The notes under the pieces are model-generated. The model was given only the letters and a program-made list of their open reading frames with translations, did not search any database and was not told the origin of the DNA. A stretch of 64,000 bases of DNA, taken from Brevibacterium epidermidis NBRC 14811 (GTDB taxonomy: Bacteria > Actinomycetota > Actinomycetes > Actinomycetales > Brevibacteriaceae). The position numbers and the translations under genes are program-made. Shown piece after piece: positions 25,593-34,512 of this stretch; the first letter of the stretch is position 1; every line of letters begins with the position of its first letter. Location of the stretch: contig NZ_BCSJ01000021.1 in NCBI RefSeq assembly GCF_001570805.1, forward strand, positions 1 through 64,000, read 5' to 3'.

Positions 25593-27260
25593 CTACCGCC
25601 GACGGAACAACGAGGCTAAACCGGTCCTCGGTTCTTTCAGCGCTTTCCACTGAGCGACTAAAACGACCACGTCAATATGGTTGACGGGAAGATGCGGAAT
25701 AGCGGAGCCTGCTGAGAGCACAGCCTTCTCCTCTTCTGAGACACCCTCACCAGCGCTGGACGCAGCTACTGAGCCGTCTTTCTTGAGCCAGAACCACCTG
25801 TTGTCAATCCGGAATCTGAGAGTCCATCCCTCAAACGAATGCTCTGAAAGCTCAAACAGGGGGGCTTCGACGACAGCACCCCCGTCGTTCCCATATTTCT
25901 TGCCGGAATAGATGTATTCGACACTTCCGCTCGACAAACGCAGAACCTCCGCCTCATCAGGTTCACCGTTCGAGAACGTCAAACCGTCTCGCTGCCCAGC
26001 GCTGTTGAAATGGATGGGATAGTTCAGCTCACGACGGCGCAGCTCGTGTGCTGAGGTGTCAGGCTCACCGCCTTCATTGAACCGGCGCTCGGCGTCCCTA
26101 ATCGCACCGAGGATGAAATCAGTCGACTCTGCTTTCAACTGATCAAGGATCTGGTATGCCTCGGTGAAGTCGAGGTCAGTTGAAAACGAATGCACGTCTG
26201 TATTCGGACCGAAACGGAGCGAATCGAGACCAAAGGTTTTCAAGAAGTTAGGGACTTTCTGGCCGTTTCTCTGTCCTGCATAGAACGGAGTTCCGAAGAG
26301 AAGCGAGAAGCAGCAACCGTGGAATGAGTTTGTGAAGACCACTTCGGCATTCGCGAGATAGCCCAGCCACTCTTCCATGCCGACGTCGTAACGAGATACA
26401 TGTTTAACGTCAGGGTCAGTGATCTTACCGTGCTTTAGAGGACGATCAGACAGTTCCACGATCGTCAGATCATGCAGTTTGGCGTACTCGACAGCTTTGT
26501 CAATTGTGTCTGAAGCCCGTTCCATGACGTAATAAAGCGCAACGTACTTTTCTTCTTTGGGCTTTTCGGCTACATTCTCCCAAAATTTCTTATCGTGCAG
26601 CAGAACCGGATCCAAAACCAAAGGGGCTTCAAGCTCTGAATTCTTTTCGATGTATTCGCCGAAGTCACGTTCACGCACGGTTATCGTGTCGATATCTTCC
26701 AGATACTGGAAGAAGATCTTTTCTTGTTTCTCACTGAAGTCTTTAGACGCTCCGCGACTAGCGGCATAAGCTATCTTCTGTTTGCCCTCAAAAGCCTTGC
26801 TGCCAAGCATGAAACCACGGTCGAAATTATGCCGGGGGAGCGACTGCCAAATTACATCGGTTACGCATATGTAGCAATCAAACCCGGGATCCTCGACCTC
26901 GAGGAGATCCGAGTCGTATTTCTCTTCAGTGAACTTCATATGCTTGTTCGCGAAGGCTTCAAATTTGTCGAATCGGCGCTCTCGCTCGACTTCCACGCTG
27001 CGGTAGCCAACAGCCAGATCAGCCAGCTTCTGCAATGTGGCGGTGTCCGCCTTCTTGGCTACAGCATCACGGTACTTCTTCTCAGCAAAGGGAGCCGGAT
27101 GACGCATATCGAATTTGCCGTAATAGACTGGCTTGTAGTCCAAGAATGTCGCATCGTACCCATTCTGGGATAAGAACTGCTGAAATGCATAGGCGTGCAA
27201 ATCGCACGCAAAATTCAAGAATTTGGCGTATTTGTTAATTCCGATGAGACCAATTCTCAT
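25593..27260 (-). CDS. Polysaccharide pyruvyl transferase family protein
   Basis: The 555-aa protein shows the pyruvyl-transferase fold: N-terminal GLIGINKYAKFLNFACDLHAYAFQQFL (the GNxG-like opening is modified), ICVTDVIWQSLP, TITVRERDFGEYI and VFTNSFHGCCFSLLFGTPFYAGQRNG (the conserved SFHG motif). The family transfers pyruvate from phosphoenolpyruvate to glycans, forming ketals that give the polymer negative charge. The last ~130 residues are an additional unrecognised domain. The start has GGAGG 7 nt before ATG 27260. The gene is markedly AT-richer than its neighbours, suggesting acquisition by transfer. Confidence 0.85.
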   Translation of the reverse strand: MRIGLIGINKYAKFLNFACDLHAYAFQQFLSQNGYDATFLDYKPVYYGKFDMRHPAPFAEKKYRDAVAKKADTATLQKLADLAVGYRSVEVERERRFDKFEAFANKHMKFTEEKYDSDLLEVEDPGFDCYICVTDVIWQSLPRHNFDRGFMLGSKAFEGKQKIAYAASRGASKDFSEKQEKIFFQYLEDIDTITVRERDFGEYIEKNSELEAPLVLDPVLLHDKKFWENVAEKPKEEKYVALYYVMERASDTIDKAVEYAKLHDLTIVELSDRPLKHGKITDPDVKHVSRYDVGMEEWLGYLANAEVVFTNSFHGCCFSLLFGTPFYAGQRNGQKVPNFLKTFGLDSLRFGPNTDVHSFSTDLDFTEAYQILDQLKAESTDFILGAIRDAERRFNEGGEPDTSAHELRRRELNYPIHFNSAGQRDGLTFSNGEPDEAEVLRLSSGSVEYIYSGKKYGNDGGAVVEAPLFELSEHSFEGWTLRFRIDNRWFWLKKDGSVAASSAGEGVSEEEKAVLSAGSAIPHLPVNHIDVVVLVAQWKALKEPRTGLASLFRRR

Positions 27261-27397
27261 TGCAAGACCTCCGCGTTGGCCGAAAAATAGGAATATCGGC
27301 TTAAACTCAATATTTTATCATGGGAATTGATTGCTTCGTGATCAGCTCTCTGCTGTAATCGTCTTTCCCTACTCGCTCACCCAACAATAGCCTGCAC

Positions 27398-28510
27398 TCA
27401 CTCAGCGATAAGAGGTCCTTCTTCGAATGATCGAATACACCGTGAGACTCCAGACGAAAGCTTGGTGGCGGCGTCCCAACCAAGCCCGGTGAGCTTTGCA
27501 GCGTCCAAGCCGAGTGACGCGACTGGGGAAAACGACCGCCCGTCCTCGGGATTGACGAAATCCAGCGAGAGGTTCTTCTCCGGCCGTGCAGAGGCGAAGG
27601 TCTCTGCCAGTTCACGGATGCTGATGTTCCCAACGGGGTCAGCGACGTTGTAGACCTGTTCTTCACCGAGCAGATGGGCGAAAAACAGTCCTTCCACAGC
27701 ATCCGCGACGTACGTGTATGTCCGCGTCGCAGCTCCGGGACTCATCATCCGCACATTCCGAGCACGAACGACATCTGCCAGGAAATCCGCCTGCACACGA
27801 CCGTCGTCCAGGGCCATACCCGGGCCGTAGATGTGACCGAACCGGAGGCTGAGTCCTCTGATACCGAACTCATCCGCGTACGCGGCCAGTGCGGTCTCGG
27901 CGATTCGCTTGCCTTCTGAATAGCTTGCCCGCGGCGCGAAATGCTGCAGCGTCCCCTGATCGTCTTCGCGAATGAGCCCGCTGCCGTTGACCGCACCGTA
28001 GACCTCAGACGAGGAGAGAAGAACGAAAGACTCCCCTCCCGACTCGACGAACGCATCGAGGAGGTTGATGGTGCCAAGCGTGTTCGCCTTCAGAGTGGTG
28101 ACCGGCGATGACTTGTGAAGACTCGGACGAGCCGGTGACGCGCCGTGGAAGACAGTCGAGAATTTCCGTTCGAAGCTCTGCGTATCGATGACATCGCCGC
28201 CGAGCAGTGTGAAATCAGAGCGTTCGAGCGCCGTGCCGAATCTCTTTTCAGCCTTCGTTTTGTTCCGCACCAAACCAGTGACCTGCAGTCCGAGGTCATG
28301 GGCATCGTTTGCAGCTAACAGTGCTCCGACTATGTACATCGGAATCATGCCGGACGCACCGGTGACCAGAATCTCGGTGTTCCGATACTTCTCCCACGGC
28401 AACTGAGCCGCAGCGATTCGAGCAATATCCTCGAAGAAGACAGGGGCGTCGAAGAGAACGACGTCTGTGGCATCGGCCACGGAAGCGGCTGCCTGGTCCT
28501 CACTCGCCAC
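27398..28510 (-). CDS. Extended SDR (NAD-dependent epimerase/dehydratase family), possible CDP-sugar reductase
   Basis: The protein (about 370 aa) has an extended SDR: ILVTGASGMIPMYIVGALL (nucleotide motif, GxxGxxxx variant), VLLSSSEVYGAV, the catalytic ASYSEGKRIAET (YxxxK) and GLSLRFGHIYGPGM. GTG 28510 is chosen because GGGAGG lies 6 nt upstream; it overlaps the cytidylyltransferase stop. The tight link to an IspD/TarI-like gene suggests the pair makes a CDP-activated polyol, as in pneumococcal CDP-arabinitol and CDP-mannitol pathways where the partner reduces the CDP-ketose. A sugar-nucleotide epimerase or dehydratase is the alternative. Confidence 0.8.
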   Translation of the reverse strand: MASEDQAAASVADATDVVLFDAPVFFEDIARIAAAQLPWEKYRNTEILVTGASGMIPMYIVGALLAANDAHDLGLQVTGLVRNKTKAEKRFGTALERSDFTLLGGDVIDTQSFERKFSTVFHGASPARPSLHKSSPVTTLKANTLGTINLLDAFVESGGESFVLLSSSEVYGAVNGSGLIREDDQGTLQHFAPRASYSEGKRIAETALAAYADEFGIRGLSLRFGHIYGPGMALDDGRVQADFLADVVRARNVRMMSPGAATRTYTYVADAVEGLFFAHLLGEEQVYNVADPVGNISIRELAETFASARPEKNLSLDFVNPEDGRSFSPVASLGLDAAKLTGLGWDAATKLSSGVSRCIRSFEEGPLIAE

Positions 28511-29222
28511 CGAAGGCCTCCCGATCTTCAATGAGGGTGAGGAAGGTCCGGCACACGTAGTAATCCGAGGCCGTGGTGATTTTGATGTTCGTCCGCGGAC
28601 CTTCGACTCGGTGCACGTTATATCCGAAGCCGTTCATGAGCGTGCATGTGTCGATGGAATCGTCCTCGCCTTCAGCGACAGCACGGTCGTATCCTGCAAG
28701 GACGTCCTTGAGCGGGAATGTCTGCGGGGCCTGGGCAGTCCACAGTGGGTCACGCGGAATGACTTTCTTGATGCCGTCGCCCTCTTCGACGACGACGGTC
28801 TCCGTCATCTTGGTACAGGTGACTGCCGAACCGAAGTCACGGGCACTGGCGATGTTCCGCGAGACGAGATCAGCATCGATAAGGGGACGGACACCGTCGT
28901 GGATGAGCACGATACTGTCCGGGTCGTTGTGCTCGGCAACGACCTTGAGCGCATTGTGTCGCGATTCCTGGCCGGTCGACCCGCCGTCGACTATCCACTG
29001 CACCTTGTCCAGCTCGTAACGTTTGACCAGGCGCTCCAGGTGCTCGCGATACTGCGGAAGAATGGCCACGGCAATGGCATCGATCTCGGGATGCTGCTGG
29101 AAGATGTCGAGCGTGTGCACGATCACCGGTCGGCCATGGATCTCCAGGAACTGCTTCGGACGTGAGCTGTGCGCCATTCGAGCGCCGACGCCTCCTGCGA
29201 AGACTACTGCGATGTTTGCCAT
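28500..29222 (-). CDS. IspD/TarI-like cytidylyltransferase for polyol- or ketose-phosphate
   Basis: The 240-aa nucleotidyltransferase has the IspD/TarI CTP-binding loop (VFAGGVGARMAHSSRPKQFLEI), the middle HDGVRPLIDADL and C-terminal EGPRTNIKITTASDYY. The wording of the loop (AGGxGxRM) and its location among teichoic-acid genes favour the TarI branch over the MEP pathway enzyme. It would form CDP-ribitol, or CDP-fructose/CDP-xylulose if it works like pneumococcal Mnp1/Abp1 with the downstream SDR. Its ATG, 5 nt after GAGGAG, lies inside the end of the phosphotransferase gene (19-nt overlap). Confidence 0.85.
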   Translation of the reverse strand: MANIAVVFAGGVGARMAHSSRPKQFLEIHGRPVIVHTLDIFQQHPEIDAIAVAILPQYREHLERLVKRYELDKVQWIVDGGSTGQESRHNALKVVAEHNDPDSIVLIHDGVRPLIDADLVSRNIASARDFGSAVTCTKMTETVVVEEGDGIKKVIPRDPLWTAQAPQTFPLKDVLAGYDRAVAEGEDDSIDTCTLMNGFGYNVHRVEGPRTNIKITTASDYYVCRTFLTLIEDREAFGGE

Positions 29223-30982
29223 TGGTTCTCCTCGTCCTCTTCTTCGGTCTTATAGCTGCCGTCGGAGTCATTGTCCGTCGGGTCGTTGAGCTGGTCCTCT
29301 TGTCCTGGCGCGCCGGGATCTTCCTCACCGACACGTTCGGACATACGGTGATCTTCGTCCTCGGAAGGCACCTGTGGTTCGGCGGCAGGCTCGCTGAGGA
29401 TGAGCGTGTCGATCACGCGGTCGGAGTTGTTCGTGTCCACGTAGTCGAAGTTCTCTTTGACAAACTCTTTCGTCGCTTCGTTGCTCAACTGGGGACGACG
29501 GAGCAGTTCGACGAGTTCGTCGAATGTCGTAGCGATGCTTCCCGGGGCGGCTTCCCGGTAGTCCTTGTGCATTCCTCGCGTCGCGGAGTATGTATCGAGA
29601 TCGTAGGCGAAGAAGATCATCGGGCGTTCGAGAAGCGAATACTCATAGATAACGGACGAGTAGTCAGTGATGAGCACGTCCGAGATGAGCATCAGATCGT
29701 TGGTGTCCGGGCAAGACGCGACGTCGATGAGTCGGTCGCTGAATTCCTGTGGAATCGGAGCCGGATCAGGCACGAAATGATGCTGTCGGAACAGCACGAC
29801 GGAATCGTCGCCGCACGACTCGTACAGCTCCCGGAAATCGATCTGGTCGTAGTCGTAGTGGGCGTCTCCGGAGCCGCGACCGCGGAAAGTAGGCGCAAAG
29901 AGGATCTTCCTCTTACCTTTCGCCGTCGGGAACTGCTTCTCGAAATCGACAAGGACCTCTTCTGCACGTCCTTCTCTAAGGAAACCGTCGATACGAGGCA
30001 GACCGGTCGCGAGGACTGCTTCTCTCTCGATGCCGAAAGCTTCGCTGTAGACATCCCGCAAGTGCTGGGAACCGCAGATGGCATACGAATAGAGGCGATG
30101 GGCGTTTCGCAGATTCGGTGAACCGTACTGCCCGAAGCGGCTGTATCCAACTGACTTGAATCCGCTTCCTGCGTGCCACAGCTGGATGATCTTCTGTTCA
30201 TCTCGGTTGCCGAGGTCCTTGAGGATGGCGAAGTAGTCATCGATGAGGATGATGTTCGCTTTGCCCATCTCCCACGCCAGCGCGAACGCACTCTGGCGGC
30301 TGCTGGTGCGGCCGGTACGGAACGAATAGCCGAAGTTGAATTGCGAATCGAGACCGCGTTCGAGCATGCGGTCATGTACGGCCTTGAGGTTGCCCTGCAT
30401 GTTCGGACGGGCCTCGGAGGCGAACAAGATGTTGCTTCCGTCAGACGGCCGTTTGTAAGCAGAGATGGCGAACACGGTACGCAGAGCCTTCCGCTTGGTC
30501 TTCGTCCATTTCTTGCGAGCCTTCGACTTCAACCGCGCCACCCTGGAAGATGGCTTGCCTCCGGATCGCCCGAAGGAGTAAGTGCGCATAAGGAAGTAGG
30601 GAGCCGTCTCGTCGTCGGAGATACCAAACGTCACTGTGTAGGCAGAGAAGTTCTTGTTGTAGACGAATGCTCGTGAAGCATCCCCGAGCTCTTCGGCTCT
30701 CGCCAGGGGGTAAGAGGCAGGAAGGTTCTCTTCCCCGCGTCGAGCCACGAGGTAGTATGTTCCGTTGGGGACCTGAGCACGACGGTTGAACTGGGTCACG
30801 TTGATCGTGAGCTCGAAACGCCCCTCCCCCAGAGGTTCCGCATGAACGGGGAGTTCGACCTCGTAGGGTCGCGAGTTCGGGGTCAGGAAAAACGAGTCAG
30901 GGGCATCGCCGGAAACCCTGACGACAAATGTCAGAATCACACGTTCCCACGAGATTCTTTCAATTGTCAGCTCATCTACCAC
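29204..30982 (-). CDS. CDP-glycerol glycerophosphotransferase family protein (TagF/TarL-like)
   Basis: The 592-aa protein has an N-terminal beta-rich domain of about 170 residues, then the GT-B phosphotransferase: IIQLWHAGSGFKSVGYSRFG, ATGLPRIDGFL, ILFAPTFRGRG, VLFRQHHFVP and the signature LITDYSSVIYEYSLLERPMIFFAYDLD. It would transfer polyol-phosphate units from a CDP-polyol to the growing wall polymer at the membrane. An acidic disordered tail (about 60 residues) overlaps the cytidylyltransferase start, hinting that the enzyme uses that gene's product. GTG start with GAGGGG 5 nt upstream. Confidence 0.88.
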   Translation of the reverse strand: MVDELTIERISWERVILTFVVRVSGDAPDSFFLTPNSRPYEVELPVHAEPLGEGRFELTINVTQFNRRAQVPNGTYYLVARRGEENLPASYPLARAEELGDASRAFVYNKNFSAYTVTFGISDDETAPYFLMRTYSFGRSGGKPSSRVARLKSKARKKWTKTKRKALRTVFAISAYKRPSDGSNILFASEARPNMQGNLKAVHDRMLERGLDSQFNFGYSFRTGRTSSRQSAFALAWEMGKANIILIDDYFAILKDLGNRDEQKIIQLWHAGSGFKSVGYSRFGQYGSPNLRNAHRLYSYAICGSQHLRDVYSEAFGIEREAVLATGLPRIDGFLREGRAEEVLVDFEKQFPTAKGKRKILFAPTFRGRGSGDAHYDYDQIDFRELYESCGDDSVVLFRQHHFVPDPAPIPQEFSDRLIDVASCPDTNDLMLISDVLITDYSSVIYEYSLLERPMIFFAYDLDTYSATRGMHKDYREAAPGSIATTFDELVELLRRPQLSNEATKEFVKENFDYVDTNNSDRVIDTLILSEPAAEPQVPSEDEDHRMSERVGEEDPGAPGQEDQLNDPTDNDSDGSYKTEEEDEENQWQTSQ

Positions 30983-31228
30983 AGGTTCCCCTCACCAGCA
31001 TGATTTTGCAATGCTGACGCAACTCGTTCACTCTCAATTAACGTTGATAGCCTAGCAGTTTGCCTACTGCCGCCGGTAACTTGATGACACGCCCGCAAGC
31101 GGCATCCGACTAGTCGGCTTCGTGTTCTCATCGCCGCTCGTGAAACGATATTCTTGCCGAGTTGTCGGCTGCTTCTACGGCTTTGAGCCGCCGCGGCTGC
31201 GTTTTCACAACTGCAAGGAGATCGAACA

Positions 31229-32509
31229 GTGGCTAATCCGGTCCGATGGGTCGCACGCACTGCGGTGCGCTCTAGCGCGTGGAAACGCACCAGCAAATGG
31301 ATCAGGGGCGCGGAGAGGTGGAATCGCCTCGAAGACGAGCATGACGGCAGCTACGTCAAAGCCGAGGTCGTCGTGTACTTCGGTGACCGAAGCTCGAAGT
31401 TCTATCAGCTGGAACAGTGGCTTCCCGTGCTTGAAGAGCTCCACAAGCAGCACCGGGTCGTTCTTGTCCTCCGCAAGGGAACTGCCCTGTTGAGTGCACT
31501 GGAGAGCACTCACCTCCCCGTGGTGTTCAAACGAAAGTTCGATCCGCTTCATACCTTTTACCACGCCAACGATTTCAAACTCGCTCTATACGTGAACAAT
31601 GGAGTGACGAATTTCCAGTCACTCAGCTTTGCTCCGATGGTCCACGTCCATGTCAACCATGGTGAGTCCGACAAGCTGAGCATGGTGTCTAATCAGGCCA
31701 AGGCCTACGACAAGGTCTTCGTCGCCGGTGAGGCTGCTGTGGAACGTCACCGCAGGGCCCTCATCGACTTTGACGAATCACAGCTCGTCCGTGTCGGTCG
31801 GCCCCAGTTGGACATCAAAAGGCCACTCGAGCTCGAACCTTCATCGGCCCGTACGATCATGTATGCGCCCACGTGGGAGGGCGAGAATGATGCGAACAAC
31901 TACACTTCCGTCGATCTCTTCGGTCCGCAGATCGTCGAGGCCGTCCTCCAGATCCTGGATGCTCGTCTGATCTACAAACCCCATCCGCGAGTCGAAACGT
32001 CCAAAGACCCGGACATGGTCGAGGCGAATGCGCGGATCCTCCAACTCATCGAGTCGGCAAACGCATCGATCGCTGACGAGACTCGACAGCACCAGGTGCT
32101 CATGCAAGGAGACATCCTCGGCATGTTCGACACGGTCGACCTTCTCATCACCGATATCTCTAGCGTCGGACTCGACTTCCTCTATCTCCACCCGGACAAG
32201 CCGCTCGTGCTCACCGATCGCCGCAATGACTCCGAATCGCTCAATGCCGAGGCTCCGATCAGCCGTGCCACTCCGCTCATCAGCGAAACGACGATTGAGG
32301 GAGTCGAATCACTGATCAGCGAGATGCTCAGCCACGATTCCACTGTCAAGATCAGGCACGAACTCCGGCGCCACTACTTCGGTGACGGCGAGCCCGGATC
32401 TTCGACCGTCCTATTCACTGAAGCAGTGTCCAAACTCATCGCCGACCGAACCGTTGCTCTCAAGAGCTTCCACACTGAAAGCGTCAACGCCGAGTCCGAC
32501 GACGAATAG
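31229..32509 (+). CDS. Divergent CDP-glycerol glycerophosphotransferase-like protein
   Basis: The 426-aa GT-B protein is related to the one at 41869-43137: both share FYQLEQWLP-like, YVNNGVTNFQSL, HVNHGESDKLSM and VGRPQLD segments, then YAPTWEGE. The signature region reads LLITDISSVGLDFLYLHPDKPLVL, a variant of TDYSS. The function is probably polyol-phosphate transfer (priming or elongation), though the changed motif leaves the donor uncertain. GTG 31229 has AAGGAG 8 nt upstream. It is a single plus-strand gene between two minus-strand blocks, with a 246-nt upstream region that contains promoters for both directions but no gene. Confidence 0.8.
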   Translation: MANPVRWVARTAVRSSAWKRTSKWIRGAERWNRLEDEHDGSYVKAEVVVYFGDRSSKFYQLEQWLPVLEELHKQHRVVLVLRKGTALLSALESTHLPVVFKRKFDPLHTFYHANDFKLALYVNNGVTNFQSLSFAPMVHVHVNHGESDKLSMVSNQAKAYDKVFVAGEAAVERHRRALIDFDESQLVRVGRPQLDIKRPLELEPSSARTIMYAPTWEGENDANNYTSVDLFGPQIVEAVLQILDARLIYKPHPRVETSKDPDMVEANARILQLIESANASIADETRQHQVLMQGDILGMFDTVDLLITDISSVGLDFLYLHPDKPLVLTDRRNDSESLNAEAPISRATPLISETTIEGVESLISEMLSHDSTVKIRHELRRHYFGDGEPGSSTVLFTEAVSKLIADRTVALKSFHTESVNAESDDE

Positions 32510-32585
32510 TCACGGCTCTCCTCGATCGACGAGATACGAACTCGGTCAGAAGACCATCGGGAGGGATGACGCCAGCAGCGGATGG

Positions 32586-34469
32586 TCACATGCGGGGCTT
32601 CACCGAGAGGTTCCCGTGCTTCGTCGAATACCATTCGCGAGCCGCCGCAGTCGTGGCGCGGAATCGCTTCGGAGTGCTGATCCTCCGCTTCGACGTCCAC
32701 AGGTCCTGAGACCGCCGGAGAAAGACGTCGAACGTCTCATCCGCAGACTCGGAGAAGCTCTCATCGTCCAAGTCGAAGGCGAGCACCATTCTGTGCCCGA
32801 ATCTGCGGAATGAGATCTCGGAAAGTCCGCAGATGAAAAACGTGCTGAGTTTCCTACCGGCCACGACCAGCTGCAGCGTCTCTGCAATCAACTGATGAAT
32901 ACCGTCGATTGCGATCTCAATTCTGCTGCCGCCCGCAATTGGGGTACAGGTGAGCTTCTTGGCTTGGATCGACGGCGCCGACTTCGCGTCACCGTTGTCC
33001 GGAAGGTTTGTCAAACGCATGTCAGTGAGCGCGTTCTGCCAACGCCGGTATCCGGCCTCGGGGAGGTAGCGTTCGACGGATTTCACCGCGGCACGACGCA
33101 TGGACTCGACTTCGCTGGGCTCCAGAGAGAGGAAACTCTCGATCTGGTCAGCCAGTGCGTCGATATCGCTCCACGGCGTAATGAAGCCGTTGACGCCCTG
33201 ATCGATGACATCTCGTGGACCATAAGTGATGTCGTAGACGATGGGTACGCAACCAGCGCCCATCGCCTCCAGCAGAGACAGCGGCAGACCCTCACTCGTG
33301 CTGGTCAGTGTTGAGAACGATGCCGATTCCAGTCGCTCGTGCACATCATCGACGTACCCCGGAAGTTTGACGCGGTCGCTGAGGTCGAGCTCATCGACGA
33401 GAGCTTCCAGCTTCGGTCTCGCGGGTCCCTCTCCGAGCACGGTCAGTGAGACCGCGACACCACGGTCGCGCAGCTTCGCGATTGCGCGGATCGGGTGCTC
33501 GATGCGTTTGAGATCGATGAGGTTCGCAACCATCACGGCGTTTCCCATTTCTCGCCCCATCGACGGATCAGCGACGATTGATCCTTGTGGCAGTTCCCCG
33601 GTCAGCAGTCGGATGTTGTCGCCGGAGAAGCCCATGGCTCGAATCGCTTCGGCCTGCTGCTGTGTCTGCACTCCGACGATGTCGAATCGGTCGAAGTTGC
33701 GCATCGTATCTGTACGGGCCCTCAGGGGCTGCCCGTGATTACCGTTCCATGGGTGGCTGAGATGGCTTCCGTGGAGGAAGAGGATGAGTGCGAAGTCGCG
33801 GTCCGAGATTTCGTGGATGAATTCGCTGACCTTCTTGTCATCGACGATGACAACTGCCGGCGACGTCGTCACGGTCGCTGTGATCCACGCATTGTAGAAA
33901 TCGCGCGGCCGGCGCCACTCGACCATCGGCTCCCCCGCCGGAGAATGCAGGATGAATCGTCGGCCCAGTTTCGGATCCTCGATGTCAGCGAGCAGCAGGC
34001 TTCCGTCGCCTCGCAAATAGTTGCGCCGGATGACTCGACCGGTACGCGAGTTGCGGAACACGTCGTAGAAGGGGGTGATGTTCTCGAGCTCGCCGTCCTC
34101 GTCGGGGATCGGCATCCTCGGGGGTTCTCCCTCAAGGTGGGCCAGCTCGGCTTCGCTTCGTCCGCGAAGATCCTGCCAGATGTTGACGAGCTCGACATCG
34201 TCTCGCATCTTCCCCTGTGCGATCAGCCGGTCCCTGATCTCATCGGTGTCCATTCGCGGACTGAACGTGAGAATGGTCTGCGACAGCGGGCTTCCATAGT
34301 TCTGGAAGCTCCGAATCCGACGCAGCGCAGCCGTTGTCATGCCGCCCATGGATTCCGGGATGCCCCACAGTACGTTGTATACGTGGACTGCGTCGGTTCC
34401 GAATGCGGGACCGACTGGTTCAACGTCTCTGCCACTGCCGTCTGGGGTCGTTCGGGCTCGCAACCTCAT
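32586..34469 (-). CDS. GT4-family glycosyltransferase, TagE/TarM-like
   Basis: The 627-aa GT-B enzyme opens VYNVLWGIPESMGGMTTAALRR. Its second half has MVANLIDLKRIEHPIRAI, LTVLGEGPARPKLEALVDELDLSDRVKLPGYV and STSEGLPLSLLEAMGAGCVPI, the E-x7-E donor site. It likely glycosylates the polyol-phosphate polymer. Residues about 490-627 form an extra beta-rich domain. It is paralogous to the GT4 at 23529-25412. AGGAAAGG lies 8 nt before ATG 34469. It is the last gene of a seven-gene minus-strand run that starts at 43137. Confidence 0.87.
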   Translation of the reverse strand: MRLRARTTPDGSGRDVEPVGPAFGTDAVHVYNVLWGIPESMGGMTTAALRRIRSFQNYGSPLSQTILTFSPRMDTDEIRDRLIAQGKMRDDVELVNIWQDLRGRSEAELAHLEGEPPRMPIPDEDGELENITPFYDVFRNSRTGRVIRRNYLRGDGSLLLADIEDPKLGRRFILHSPAGEPMVEWRRPRDFYNAWITATVTTSPAVVIVDDKKVSEFIHEISDRDFALILFLHGSHLSHPWNGNHGQPLRARTDTMRNFDRFDIVGVQTQQQAEAIRAMGFSGDNIRLLTGELPQGSIVADPSMGREMGNAVMVANLIDLKRIEHPIRAIAKLRDRGVAVSLTVLGEGPARPKLEALVDELDLSDRVKLPGYVDDVHERLESASFSTLTSTSEGLPLSLLEAMGAGCVPIVYDITYGPRDVIDQGVNGFITPWSDIDALADQIESFLSLEPSEVESMRRAAVKSVERYLPEAGYRRWQNALTDMRLTNLPDNGDAKSAPSIQAKKLTCTPIAGGSRIEIAIDGIHQLIAETLQLVVAGRKLSTFFICGLSEISFRRFGHRMVLAFDLDDESFSESADETFDVFLRRSQDLWTSKRRISTPKRFRATTAAAREWYSTKHGNLSVKPRM

Positions 34470-34512
34470 AAGTGGTACCTTTCCTCAACGCTCATCGACG
34501 ACGGTCGGACAG

